From: Thermodesulfobacterium hveragerdense DSM 12571
GTDB lineage: Bacteria > Desulfobacterota > Thermodesulfobacteria > Thermodesulfobacteriales > Thermodesulfobacteriaceae
DNA length: 64,000 nucleotides
NCBI RefSeq assembly: GCF_000423845.1
Contig: NZ_AUIT01000002.1
Coordinates: forward strand, 62,001 to 126,000
Reading direction: 5' to 3'
This document shows positions 16,478-25,429 of the stretch, piece after piece. Position 1 is the first letter of the stretch; every line of letters begins with the position of its first letter. Under the pieces are notes generated by a model that saw nothing but the letters and a program-made list of their open reading frames with translations, was not told where the DNA came from and did not search any database. The position numbers and the translations under genes were made by a program.

Positions 16478-17266
16478 TTAACCCCTAAATACCACTCCCT
16501 CTATTTCTATTTTCTGTGGAACAGGAGTTATTCCCTTTTTCTTGATTTCCTCTTTTAATTTTTCTTCTAATTCCTTTTTCTTGTTTACATCAAACCAAAC
16601 AGATAAAGGGACTTTTTGTAATTTTTCATAGATGAATTCTCTGTAAGCTATTTCTGAATTCACGATTTCTTTCATAGTCGTACTGTTATCAAAATAAAAT
16701 ATCATATCTACGTTTAAATAATCCTTGTTTTCTACAGGGATTAAAAGTTCTTTCATTTCAAGCTTATAGGGATAGTATGTGTCTTTTTGTTCTATTTGAG
16801 AGATGATGATTTTGGAGACCTTGGAAGTTTTAGTGGCGTTTACAGGTGTTTTTTTCTCAACCGAAAATTCGGTTATTTCAGAGGGAGGCTCAACCTTATA
16901 AGTTTGCTGAGGTTCTTTAAAAAAAAAGATTTTAAATACTAAAAAAATACCTGTCAAAAGCAATACAGTAGAACCTAATATACCCCATATCCATGGATTT
17001 TTTAATTTTTCCAAATAACTTATTTTAGAGGCTTTAGGTGTCTCTTCTGAAGGTATTTCCTGAGAAACAGATTCTTCAGGTTTTTCTATCAAATCTTCTA
17101 CTAACGTAGAGGCTTTTTCAGGAGGAAGAACTTCTTCCTTGGTTTCCTGTTCGACTTTTACCCCCTCTTGTTTTTCATATTGAGATGATTCTTTTATTTC
17201 TTCTGAAGAAGTTTGTTCTACATCTTTTTTGATCTCTTCTAAGTCCTTTTTTAGTTCTTCTTCCAA
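16478..17266 (-). CDS. FliL-like single-pass membrane protein, second copy
   Basis: 262 residues. A long acidic, Glu/Lys-rich cytoplasmic N-terminus (1-90) leads to one membrane helix (about 93-115). The periplasmic domain (about 160-262) has the FliL pattern of strand-helix: MKELLIPVENKDYLNVDMIF, then a region corresponding to the FliL helix bundle. It starts 1 nt after cheY. A typical fliL is present at the head of the operon (26954-27451), so this would be a diverged paralogue, perhaps a stator partner. The assignment rests on topology and weak motif likeness. Confidence 0.5.
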   Translation of the reverse strand: MEEELKKDLEEIKKDVEQTSSEEIKESSQYEKQEGVKVEQETKEEVLPPEKASTLVEDLIEKPEESVSQEIPSEETPKASKISYLEKLKNPWIWGILGSTVLLLTGIFLVFKIFFFKEPQQTYKVEPPSEITEFSVEKKTPVNATKTSKVSKIIISQIEQKDTYYPYKLEMKELLIPVENKDYLNVDMIFYFDNSTTMKEIVNSEIAYREFIYEKLQKVPLSVWFDVNKKKELEEKLKEEIKKKGITPVPQKIEIEGVVFRG

Positions 17267-17267
17267 A

Positions 17268-17651
17268 CTATCCTCCTAAAACTTTTTCTAATTTTTCCTT
17301 TAAAGTTTCAGGGGTAAAAGGCTTAACTATATATTGATTAACCCCGTGTTTTATAGCCTCTATAACGTTGTCTTTTTGTGCCTCAGCTGTTACCATTACA
17401 AAGAGAATGTCTTTAAGATTAGGGTCGTTTCTTACTGCTTTTAAAAGATCAAGACCACTCATCTTAGGCATGTTCCAGTCAGAAATGATAAGGTCTATTT
17501 TTTCTTTTTTTAATAGTTCTAATGCAGAACTTCCGTCGTCTGCTTCCAAGATATTTTTAAAACCTAACTGGGTTAAGATGTTTTTTATGATCTTTCTCAT
17601 CGTAGCAAAATCGTCTACTACCAATACCTTTAAATCAGTATTTAAAGACAT
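17268..17651 (-). CDS. cheY: Chemotaxis response regulator CheY
   Basis: A 127-residue receiver that, when phosphorylated by CheA, binds the flagellar switch proteins FliM/FliN. Acidic pocket: VVDDFATMRK. Phospho-acceptor Asp: LIISDWNMPKMSGLDLL. Switch Thr: VMVTAEAQKDN. Lys: IVKPFTPET. These motifs are those of canonical CheY. It lies 5 nt downstream of fliA. Confidence 0.95.
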   Translation of the reverse strand: MSLNTDLKVLVVDDFATMRKIIKNILTQLGFKNILEADDGSSALELLKKEKIDLIISDWNMPKMSGLDLLKAVRNDPNLKDILFVMVTAEAQKDNVIEAIKHGVNQYIVKPFTPETLKEKLEKVLGG

Positions 17652-17656
17652 ACTCC

Positions 17657-18406
17657 TTACCCTCCTCTCTTAGGTTGGTTTAAAATACTTCTAAGTTTTA
17701 TGATAGCTTGGTTGTGAAGTTGAGAAACTCTACTTTCTGTACACTCCAAAACTTTTGCAATTTCTTTCATCGTAAGTCCTTCATAGTAATAAAGAGCCAA
17801 AACTAAACGCTCTTTTTCGGTAAGATATTCTAAAGCCTTTTCAAGCTCTTCCTGTAATTCTTTTAAGGAATATTGTTCAAAGGGGTCATCTTTAGTAGAC
17901 CCTATAAACTCAAAAATGTCCTCTTCTTCTAACTCAGGGATTCTCTGTTTAAAGCTTTGAATGTCTATAAAAGTAATCCCTTTAATGTTTTCTAAAAACC
18001 TGTGATATTCGTCTAAGCTTAAATTCATAGCCTTAGCTATCTCTGTTTCTTCTGGCATTCTTCCTAAATCTTTATATAAATCTTTTACTTTATTTTCTAA
18101 TTCAGAAATTTTATCTCTTATACTTCTTGGTATTATATCTATTTTTCGAATTTCATCAAGCATCGCTCCTTTAATTCTAAACTCAGCAAAGGTTCTAAAT
18201 TTGACTTTTTTGGCAGGATCATATCGATGATATGCCTCTATCAGACCTATAACCCCTGCAGACACCAAATCTTCTTTGCTAATCACAGGCTGCCCCTGAA
18301 AATGATATCTATTAGCCCAATAGTTGATAGTTGGTAAAAATTCTTCTACTACCTTTTCTAAAGGAGGTTTTTGATAAAATATTTTGTTAATGATCTTCGG
18401 GACCAT
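17657..18406 (-). CDS. fliA: RNA polymerase sigma factor FliA (sigma-28)
   Basis: It directs transcription of late flagellar and chemotaxis genes. 249 residues. Region 2 has DLVSAGVIGLIEAYHRYDP and KFRTFAEFRIKGAMLDEIR. Region 3 follows, and region 4 has EKERLVLALYYYEGLTMKEI with the helix-turn-helix ECTESRVSQLHNQAI. An ATG exists at 18424, but AAAGGATG precedes the ATG at 18406 at good spacing. Its activity is presumably held by an anti-sigma FlgM not present here. A candidate sigma-28 promoter lies at 55221-55247 ahead of an MCP gene. Confidence 0.96.
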   Translation of the reverse strand: MVPKIINKIFYQKPPLEKVVEEFLPTINYWANRYHFQGQPVISKEDLVSAGVIGLIEAYHRYDPAKKVKFRTFAEFRIKGAMLDEIRKIDIIPRSIRDKISELENKVKDLYKDLGRMPEETEIAKAMNLSLDEYHRFLENIKGITFIDIQSFKQRIPELEEEDIFEFIGSTKDDPFEQYSLKELQEELEKALEYLTEKERLVLALYYYEGLTMKEIAKVLECTESRVSQLHNQAIIKLRSILNQPKRGG

Positions 18407-18427
18407 AAGACATCCTTTTACCATTTT

Positions 18428-19219
18428 TTATAAAGACACTACCCTCTCTAAAAAAGCCTCTAAACCTTGAGAAGCTTGAGGATTGTATTTCATAAGTTTG
18501 TAGGCTATTTCTTTAATTTTTAAGCTACAAGGTTTATCTGGACACATTAAAAGATAAGGAACTTGAGAACGGATGGCTTTTTTTACACACTCATCGTATG
18601 GGATTCCTCCCAGATAAGAAAGCTTTATTTCAGGTAAAAATTTTTCTTGCACATAAAGTAGTTGCTGATAGATTTTTTTCCCATCCTCTTCTTGATTTAT
18701 CATGTTTACTACTAAATAAAAATCTTTAATACGATGTTTTTTATAGGCTACTTTTATCAAGGCATAGGCATCGGCTATGGAGGTAGGTTCAGGGGTACAA
18801 ACTACTATTCTTTCTCCCCCTAATAGAAAGAAAAATAACACGTTTTCTGAAATACCGGCTGAAGAGTCAAAGATCAAATAATCATAGTTCTTAAAAGCCT
18901 CCTCCATTTGCTCTTTTAGAAGAAGTTTTTGCATAGAAGTTAGATGGGTAAGCTCTACTACCCCAGATCCTGCAGGTATGATGTCGATGTTGTAATCTGT
19001 GGGGTAGATAATATCCTTAAGGCTCATTTCTCCGTTTAACACATATCTTATGTCATATTTAGGAGAGATGCCTAACATAACGTCCACATTAGCTAGTCCT
19101 AAGTCTGCGTCAAAAATTAGTACCTTTTGTTGTAGTTGAGTAAGGGCTAATGAGAGGTTTATCACAAAGCTTGTCTTACCTACCCCACCTTTTCCACTAG
19201 CCACAGCTATGCTTCTCAT
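18428..19219 (-). CDS. flhG: Flagellar number regulator FlhG (MinD/ParA-type ATPase)
   Basis: It limits flagellar number together with FlhF. 263 residues. The deviant Walker A is SGKGGVGKTS (residues 8-17) and the Walker B-like motif is VLIFDADLGLANVD. DYLIFDSSAGIS follows, and the C-terminal amphipathic helix would mediate membrane contact. A longer frame starts at 19261 inside flhF, but GGAGG lies 4 nt before the ATG at 19219, giving MRSIAVASGKGG. It sits between flhF and fliA, as in polar flagellates. Confidence 0.94.
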   Translation of the reverse strand: MRSIAVASGKGGVGKTSFVINLSLALTQLQQKVLIFDADLGLANVDVMLGISPKYDIRYVLNGEMSLKDIIYPTDYNIDIIPAGSGVVELTHLTSMQKLLLKEQMEEAFKNYDYLIFDSSAGISENVLFFFLLGGERIVVCTPEPTSIADAYALIKVAYKKHRIKDFYLVVNMINQEEDGKKIYQQLLYVQEKFLPEIKLSYLGGIPYDECVKKAIRSQVPYLLMCPDKPCSLKIKEIAYKLMKYNPQASQGLEAFLERVVSL

Positions 19220-19253
19220 AAAACCTCCTACTTTTTTATTTTCAAAAATTATT

Positions 19254-20249
19254 TTATTCAAAACCCCTTAAAAAAAGTTTTACTAAAACCTCTTCCTCAG
19301 CTTTTAACAAGTCTTCAGGAACTCTTTCTCCGTTAGAGATGAAGGTTAGAGGAGGAAGATTGCTCTCTAACAACCAAAGTATAGGTAAACTATTTTTTAT
19401 CTTATCTGTGAAGGTCAAAAATACTCCCTCTACCGGAAGTTTTTCGATCTTTTCCCACAACCGTAAACCAAACTCAAAATGCTCTGTGGCTTTGACTACC
19501 CACTGAAACCTTAAAAACGGTAGCCTTTGCGCAAGTTCTTCTAAATCGAGGGTGCTAAACTTTTTGTTGAGCCCTGGTGTGTCTACTAAAATATAATCAT
19601 ATTTATTTAAACTTTGGGCTATTTCTTTAAAATCTTCTATGTCTACTATGTCAAAATCTATCTCCAAAAGTTCTGCTAACCTTTTTGTCTGAAAAGCGCC
19701 TCCTATTTTATAGGTGTCTAAACTTAAAACCAACACCTTAGCTTCATACTTATACTTATACCAAACAGCTATTTTAAAAATGTTTGTAGTCTTACCTACC
19801 CCACCCTCTCCTATAAAAATTTGGTACTTAGAATGGGGAACCACCCCTTTTTCTTTTATTTTAACAGAGATATACTTAGGAAGGTCTAAGCTTTTTTCAA
19901 CCATTTCTTTAGCGATAAAAGCTGGTATCCCTCTTTCTAAATATTTCAAGTAGGTTGCGTCTCTTAATCGAGGATGTAAAACTTCTTTTAAAAGATATTT
20001 AATTTCTTCTAAATCTTTTTTTAACCCTTGGTCAAAGGGATGAGAAAGACTTTCAGGCTTTTTGTCTTCAATCGTCGTAGAGACAACAGGGACTTCAGTT
20101 TCTTCGATGGCCGCGGTAATCTCAAAAAAATCTCCTTCTGGGGTTTTTACCTTTTCTGAGCTCAAAATAACTGCCTCTTCCCCAAATTCCTTTTTAACCT
20201 GATTTAAAGCCTCTAAAATCGTTCTACCTCTAAACTTTTTGATCTTCAT
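19254..20249 (-). CDS. flhF: Flagellar biosynthesis GTPase FlhF (SRP type)
   Basis: It marks the site of flagellum assembly, usually a cell pole. 331 residues. The N-terminal basic segment MKIKKFRGRTILEALNQVKK is followed by a short linker. The NG domain (about 100-331) has the P-loop GEGGVGKTTN, LSLDTYKIGGAFQTKRLA and the DTPGLN motif. It is shorter than many FlhF proteins because the variable B domain is brief. It follows flhA by 8 nt. Confidence 0.95.
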   Translation of the reverse strand: MKIKKFRGRTILEALNQVKKEFGEEAVILSSEKVKTPEGDFFEITAAIEETEVPVVSTTIEDKKPESLSHPFDQGLKKDLEEIKYLLKEVLHPRLRDATYLKYLERGIPAFIAKEMVEKSLDLPKYISVKIKEKGVVPHSKYQIFIGEGGVGKTTNIFKIAVWYKYKYEAKVLVLSLDTYKIGGAFQTKRLAELLEIDFDIVDIEDFKEIAQSLNKYDYILVDTPGLNKKFSTLDLEELAQRLPFLRFQWVVKATEHFEFGLRLWEKIEKLPVEGVFLTFTDKIKNSLPILWLLESNLPPLTFISNGERVPEDLLKAEEEVLVKLFLRGFE

Positions 20250-20257
20250 CTTTTTTC

Positions 20258-22327
20258 CTACTCTCTCACTATCTTTACTACTTCTAACACCTCTATGTTA
20301 ACCTCAAAGGGTATTTCTGCTTGCGAAACTACCGGAACATAATGGAGGCTTCTTTCTATCAATTTTCTAAGATGTCTTCTTATCGTAGGACTACAGATGA
20401 TAACAGGAACTATGTTTTTTTGTCCTGCCCTTTCTACTGCTTGGGTTAAGGCTGCTACTATCTTGCTTCCTATTTTAGGGTCTACCATTAAAAATATTCC
20501 TTGCTCTGTTCTTTGAAGAGACTTCCTTAAGATTTCCTCTATATCATCACCTACCACTAATGCAGGGAGTTTGCCTTCGATTAAGTATGGCTTTACTATA
20601 TACCTGTTTAACTTTTGTCTTACATATTCAGTAAGTACGTCAGGATCTTTTATGGAGGGAGCATAGTCACTTATGGTTTCAAAAATGGTGACATAATCTT
20701 TCAACGAAATACCCTCTTTTATTAAGTTTTGTAATACCTTCTGGATTAAAGTTAAATTAGCATTGTTTAAACATTCTTCAACTATTTTGGGATAATATTT
20801 ACTAACACTGTCTAAGATCCTTTGAACTTCCTGTTTAGTCAAGAATTCGTCTGCATGTTTTTTTACTACCTCAGAAAGATGAGTAGTTATAACGGTAGAA
20901 AGGGTGACTACGGTAAAACCTGCCATTTCTGCCTCTTCTCTTTGGTCCTCAGAAATAAAATAGGCATTCATCCCAAAGGTAGGCTCTTTAGTAGGAATGG
21001 CTCCAGAAGGAGGAGGGAGGTCAGGGGTTGAGGGAAGAGCCATAAGATAGTTTGGCATAAGCTCTCCCTTAGCTATTTCGACTCCTTTTATCAGGATTAC
21101 ATATTCTCCAGGTTTGAGGCTTAAATTATCTCTTACATGAACAGAGGGTATCCTTATCCCTAATTCTTGGGCAAGATGTTTCCTTAGGTTTTTAATCCTT
21201 TCAAGTAAATCTCCTCCTCTGTTTTCATCAGCAAGATAAATCAAAGCATATCCTAACTCTAAGGCCAGAAGTTCTACAGGTCTTATTTCTTCTAACTCAG
21301 AAGGAGGTGGTGGAGCCTCTTCTTTAGCTACCTCTTCAGCCTCTACCTTTTGCTGATTTTTATAGGCTACATATCCTAAAGAAAAAAGGATTACGCTAAA
21401 AATAAAAAGAGGTAAAAAGGGAATTCCTGGTATCAAAGCTATAGCTAAAACTATGCCACTTGCCAACCAGAGTACCTCTGGTTTTTGGGCAAATTGCATT
21501 ACTAAATCTTTACCAAGCCCTGCTTCTGCTGCAGCCCTACTAACCAAAATACCTGCTGAAGTAGAAATAATCAAAGCTGGAATCTGAGAGACTAATCCGT
21601 CTCCTATGGTGAGGATGGTATAAGTTTTGGCTGAGGTCGCAAGGTCTAAACCTTTTTGTAAAGTTCCGATAAGAATCCCACCTATGATGTTGATAGAAGT
21701 AATGATAAGTCCTGCTATAGCCTCTCCTCTTATAAACTTAGAAGCACCATCCATGGCTCCATAAAAATCAGCTTCCTTAGCGATTTCTTCACGTCTTTTT
21801 TTGGCCTCTTTTTCATCTATTAGACCTGCGTTTAAGTCCGCATCAATAGCCATTTGTTTACCTGGCATGGCATCGAGTGTGAACCTTGCAGCTACTTCAG
21901 CAATCCTACCAGCTCCTTTGGTAATAACCACAAAATTTATCAACACCAGGATTAAAAACACGATAAAACCAACTATATAATTGCCCCCTACAACTACTTC
22001 TCCAAAACTTTTAATGATATAACCAGCTGCCCCTGTACCTTCATGGCCTTTAAGGAGAATTACCCTAGTAGTTGCTATGTTCATCGCTAATCTAAAAAGG
22101 GTAGTTAAAAGTAAAAGAGCTGGAAACCCTGTAAAATCAAGAGGTTTATTCACTTGCATGGTCATGATTAGTATTAACACAGAAACAGAAAGGTTGAGGC
22201 TTAGGGAAATATCGATAAGATAAGGAGGGAGAGGAAAAAGCATGATAGCAAAAAGAACTACTATACCTAAAACAGCAAACATACTATAACGATCTGGAAC
22301 GTATTTAGCCATTAAACTTTTTTCCAT
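20258..22327 (-). CDS. flhA: Flagellar type III export gate protein FlhA
   Basis: Major export-gate subunit forming the nonameric ring below the export channel. 689 residues, the usual length. Eight membrane helices lie within about 1-325, with the conserved FHIPEP-type loop: GRIAEVAARFTLDAMPGKQM and EADFYGAMDGASKF. The large cytoplasmic domain (about 345-689) docks chaperone-substrate complexes. A second in-frame ATG lies at residue 6, and the start is not decided by a strong ribosome binding site. It sits 4 nt downstream of flhB. Confidence 0.97.
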   Translation of the reverse strand: MEKSLMAKYVPDRYSMFAVLGIVVLFAIMLFPLPPYLIDISLSLNLSVSVLILIMTMQVNKPLDFTGFPALLLLTTLFRLAMNIATTRVILLKGHEGTGAAGYIIKSFGEVVVGGNYIVGFIVFLILVLINFVVITKGAGRIAEVAARFTLDAMPGKQMAIDADLNAGLIDEKEAKKRREEIAKEADFYGAMDGASKFIRGEAIAGLIITSINIIGGILIGTLQKGLDLATSAKTYTILTIGDGLVSQIPALIISTSAGILVSRAAAEAGLGKDLVMQFAQKPEVLWLASGIVLAIALIPGIPFLPLFIFSVILFSLGYVAYKNQQKVEAEEVAKEEAPPPPSELEEIRPVELLALELGYALIYLADENRGGDLLERIKNLRKHLAQELGIRIPSVHVRDNLSLKPGEYVILIKGVEIAKGELMPNYLMALPSTPDLPPPSGAIPTKEPTFGMNAYFISEDQREEAEMAGFTVVTLSTVITTHLSEVVKKHADEFLTKQEVQRILDSVSKYYPKIVEECLNNANLTLIQKVLQNLIKEGISLKDYVTIFETISDYAPSIKDPDVLTEYVRQKLNRYIVKPYLIEGKLPALVVGDDIEEILRKSLQRTEQGIFLMVDPKIGSKIVAALTQAVERAGQKNIVPVIICSPTIRRHLRKLIERSLHYVPVVSQAEIPFEVNIEVLEVVKIVRE

Positions 22328-22331
22328 CTGT

Positions 22332-23402
22332 TTACATCACCTTTTTGTTTTTTAGTTTGTATACATAAGCCAAAACCTTGGCCACTACCTGATAAAGGTC
22401 TTGAGGAATAAATTCTCCTAAGTCTACTTTTTCATAAAGAAGCCTAGCTAAAGGTGGATCTTCATAGATAGGTACTTTATGTTCTTTAGCGATTTCCTTT
22501 ATTTTTTGAGCCAGAAAATCTTTTCCTTTTGCTACCACCTGTGGAGCCGGATCTTTACCTATTTCATACTTAAGGGCTACAGCATAGTGGGTGGGGTTGG
22601 TAATAACCACATCTGCCTTGGGTACTTCGGCAAGCATCCTTCTTCTTGCCATCTCTCTTTGCTTTTGTCTTATCTTAGCCTTAACCAACGGGTCTCCCTC
22701 AGTCTGTTTTATCTCTTCTTTCAATTCTTTCCTGGTAAGTCTTAATTTTTTATCTAAATCCCAACGAGCATAAAACCAATCAAGAATTCCTAAAAACACA
22801 AGAAGTACCAAAAGCTTAGAAACGAAATCTTTTAAAAAAACTTTAAAACTAAAAGCTAAATAATTAGGAGAAACTCCAAAGAGTTTTAGGATATAAGGGA
22901 GATATTTTGTTATTATAAAATAAGAAACACCTGTGATGATGGCGAGTTTAACGATAACCTTTAATAGTTCAAACACAGCGGTAAGAGAAAAAAGTCTTTT
23001 AAACCCAGAAACTGGGTTAATTCTGTCAAAATTTAACCCAATGGCTTGGGAAGCCAAAACTCCACCTCCGGTTTGCAAAAGGTAAACCAAAATCACCACA
23101 AAACAAAGGATAGAAAAGAAAGGTAAAAGAACCTTTCCTAAGGTTTTAAGTAAAAAATGTGCCAAATATATCAAAAAAGAAAGATTTAAGTCTGTGTAGT
23201 AATTGTTTATGCAGTGATAAAAAATTAGGTAAAACTGCTGAAAAAACAGGAAACTTAACAACATAAAGCCAAAAAAGCCGGTACCTAATACTGCTACTGA
23301 GGAAAGTTCACGGCTTTTGACAATTTGTCCTCTTTTTCTGGCTTCCTCTCGCCGTCGAGGTGTGGGCTCTTCTGTCCTTTCCTCAAAAGGTTCTTCTGGC
23401 AT
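22332..23402 (-). CDS. flhB: Flagellar type III export switch protein FlhB
   Basis: It switches export specificity from rod/hook to filament substrates through self-cleavage. 356 residues. The N-terminal motif ERTEEPTPRRREEARKRGQI is followed by four membrane helices up to about residue 215. The cytoplasmic domain has the autocleavage motif NPTH (in VITNPTHYAVALKYE). It lies between fliR and flhA, with 14 and 4 nt gaps. Confidence 0.97.
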   Translation of the reverse strand: MPEEPFEERTEEPTPRRREEARKRGQIVKSRELSSVAVLGTGFFGFMLLSFLFFQQFYLIFYHCINNYYTDLNLSFLIYLAHFLLKTLGKVLLPFFSILCFVVILVYLLQTGGGVLASQAIGLNFDRINPVSGFKRLFSLTAVFELLKVIVKLAIITGVSYFIITKYLPYILKLFGVSPNYLAFSFKVFLKDFVSKLLVLLVFLGILDWFYARWDLDKKLRLTRKELKEEIKQTEGDPLVKAKIRQKQREMARRRMLAEVPKADVVITNPTHYAVALKYEIGKDPAPQVVAKGKDFLAQKIKEIAKEHKVPIYEDPPLARLLYEKVDLGEFIPQDLYQVVAKVLAYVYKLKNKKVM

Positions 23403-23416
23403 GGGTCTCTACCTCT

Positions 23417-24193
23417 TTACTTAAAATATACAAAAATGCCATGTAACAGGTTAAAATAATTTTTAAGGCTTGGTACCATTATTTTAGGCAATAAGACCAA
23501 CATAAGTCCAAGAAAGATTAAACCTATACCTATGGTTAGAGGAAAACTTACAAACATGATGTTTATCTGGGGTAGCAACCTACCCACTATAGCCAAGCTT
23601 ACGTAAACTAACATCATAAGCACCATCAATGGAGCAAGAAACCTTATTCCTAAGTCAAACATCAATCGGCTTTTTTTTACCACCAAAAGCCCAAGGTTGT
23701 TGTCTAACCAAAAACTTCCAGGAGGAATTTTTTCAAAACTATAATAAATAAAACTTATCAGATAGTGGTGAAAGTCAAACGTAAAAAACACAAAAAGAAA
23801 GATGATGTAGATAAACTGAGAGATTACAGGCAAGCTAAAGCCTGAAAGAGGGTCTATGGTTTGGGTAATACCAAATCCCATCTGATATCCTACCAGTTCA
23901 CCTCCTACCTGAATCCCAGCTAAGATAATCCTAAAAAGCAAAGATACCATAAAGATAAACAGAAAATCCGATACAAGCCATAAAAAGAGTTGATAGACGT
24001 TAAAAGACGAAGGGATGTTTATCTTAATCACCGGGGTTAAAACCAATCCCAAAACTAAAGAAAGGGCAATCCTATTTTTAGTAGGAAAATAAACTGCCCC
24101 AAAAACAGGAAAAAGCACAAAAAGAAGAAGGATTCTATAAAAAACCAAAAAAAACAGAAAAACCTGATTTTCAATAAACTCTAAAAGCCCCAT
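23417..24193 (-). CDS. fliR: Flagellar type III export channel protein FliR
   Basis: One copy per channel, it joins FliP and FliQ in the export gate. 258 residues with about six hydrophobic helices and the family segment GGELVGYQMGFGITQTIDP near residues 97-115. No extra domains; FlhB is encoded separately rather than fused. It follows fliQ by 7 nt. Confidence 0.95.
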   Translation of the reverse strand: MGLLEFIENQVFLFFLVFYRILLLFVLFPVFGAVYFPTKNRIALSLVLGLVLTPVIKINIPSSFNVYQLFLWLVSDFLFIFMVSLLFRIILAGIQVGGELVGYQMGFGITQTIDPLSGFSLPVISQFIYIIFLFVFFTFDFHHYLISFIYYSFEKIPPGSFWLDNNLGLLVVKKSRLMFDLGIRFLAPLMVLMMLVYVSLAIVGRLLPQINIMFVSFPLTIGIGLIFLGLMLVLLPKIMVPSLKNYFNLLHGIFVYFK

Positions 24194-24200
24194 CCTACCT

Positions 24201-24470
24201 TCAACTAATCAAATTTGGAATATTTAAGATTAAATTTTCAGTAAAGGAAGTCAGTTTCTTTAATAACCAAGGTAAGGTTAACACAAACACAACAATAAGT
24301 GCTAAAATCTTGGGGACAAAAGTAAGTGTCATTTCTTGGATTTGGGTTACTGCCTGTAAGATACTGATGACCAAACCAACGATTAAAGCAGTAAGCAAAA
24401 AGGGGCCAGAAACCAGAATACAAATTTTGATAGATTCTTTGGCCAATGTCAAAATAGTGGCATCTGTCAT
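24201..24470 (-). CDS. fliQ: Flagellar type III export channel protein FliQ
   Basis: Four copies of this two-helix protein surround the FliP-FliR channel. 89 residues, the normal size. Helix 1 (about 15-37) and helix 2 (about 52-72) are separated by the conserved ILQAVTQIQEMTLTFVPKI segment. It lies between fliP and fliR in the conserved P-Q-R order. Confidence 0.96.
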   Translation of the reverse strand: MTDATILTLAKESIKICILVSGPFLLTALIVGLVISILQAVTQIQEMTLTFVPKILALIVVFVLTLPWLLKKLTSFTENLILNIPNLIS

Positions 24471-24486
24471 TTTATTAACACCTCCT

Positions 24487-25185
24487 TTAATGAAAACTTT
24501 TTACTAAAGACATTACGAGCAAATTCCATCCATCAACCAGCACGAACAATAAAAGTTTTACTGGAAGAGAGATCATCATAGGCGGGAGCATCAAGACTCC
24601 CATGGAAATTAACACACTTGAAATCACCACATCTATTATCAAAAAGGGTATGTATAATAAAAATCCTATCTGAAAGGCGGTTTTTAACTCACTTATCATA
24701 AAGGCTGGTACCAAAGTAAAAAAAGATACGTCATCAGGTGTTCTTGGACGCTCCTCTTGTCTGAGTTTAATAAAAAGTGCTAAGTCTTTTTCTCTGGTAT
24801 TTTTTAACATAAAGTCTTTAAAGGGTTTTTGAGCTCTTTCCAGAAACTCTTTATCTCCTATCTGTTTGTTGAGGTAAGGTATAAAAGCCTGTTCATAGAC
24901 AGCTTTAAAGGTAGGGGTCATGATAAAAAAGGTTAGAAATAAGGCTAAAGAAAGTAAAACCTGGTTAGGAGGAGTTTGTTGGGTACCTATGGCGTGTCTT
25001 AAGATGGAAAACACTACCACCAATCGGGTAAAAGAGGTTAGCATCAAAAGAAGGGCTGGAGCTATAGATAAAACAGTAAGTAAAATAAGTACTTGTATGA
25101 TAGTAGAAAACTGTTCTGGAGTTTTAGCAGCTTCAACTCCTATCTTTACTGTAGGTAAAACAATGGTCAAAAAACTAACCATCAT
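24487..25185 (-). CDS. fliP: Flagellar type III export channel protein FliP
   Basis: Five copies form the core of the export channel. 232 residues. An N-terminal hydrophobic segment is followed by the conserved LTSFTRLVVVFSILRHAIG and TPPNQVLLSLALFLTFFIM. The C-terminal half carries LVPAFMISELKTAFQIGF. It overlaps the 3' end of the fliO-like gene by 11 nt, implying translational coupling. Confidence 0.96.
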   Translation of the reverse strand: MMVSFLTIVLPTVKIGVEAAKTPEQFSTIIQVLILLTVLSIAPALLLMLTSFTRLVVVFSILRHAIGTQQTPPNQVLLSLALFLTFFIMTPTFKAVYEQAFIPYLNKQIGDKEFLERAQKPFKDFMLKNTREKDLALFIKLRQEERPRTPDDVSFFTLVPAFMISELKTAFQIGFLLYIPFLIIDVVISSVLISMGVLMLPPMMISLPVKLLLFVLVDGWNLLVMSLVKSFH

Positions 25186-25426
25186 GCTTTATCTCCCCTA
25201 AAAGGCTAAATCCCTTGTCTGAATATCCTACCAAAAATTTTTTGCCTTCAACCTCTATTAACAAAATCTGTGCCTTATAACTTACAGGTTTAACTGCCAA
25301 AAGTTTGATTGAGTTTTCTGACGTATTTTTGACAGTATATTTTTTGTAAAAATGGAGGGCTATAGGGAATAAGCTTAAAACAAGCAGTAAAATTCCTATA
25401 CTTTGTAGATAATAAAACCATTCCAT
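25175..25426 (-). CDS. fliO: FliO-like flagellar membrane protein
   Basis: 83 residues. One membrane helix (about 5-26) is followed by a small beta domain with the FliO-type pattern IKLLAVKPVSYKAQILLIEV and GKKFLVGYSDKGFSLL. FliO is a chaperone for FliP-FliR assembly and is poorly conserved. Size, topology and position between fliN and fliP make the assignment convincing. Confidence 0.85.
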   Translation of the reverse strand: MEWFYYLQSIGILLLVLSLFPIALHFYKKYTVKNTSENSIKLLAVKPVSYKAQILLIEVEGKKFLVGYSDKGFSLLGEIKHDG

Positions 25427-25429
25427 AGG

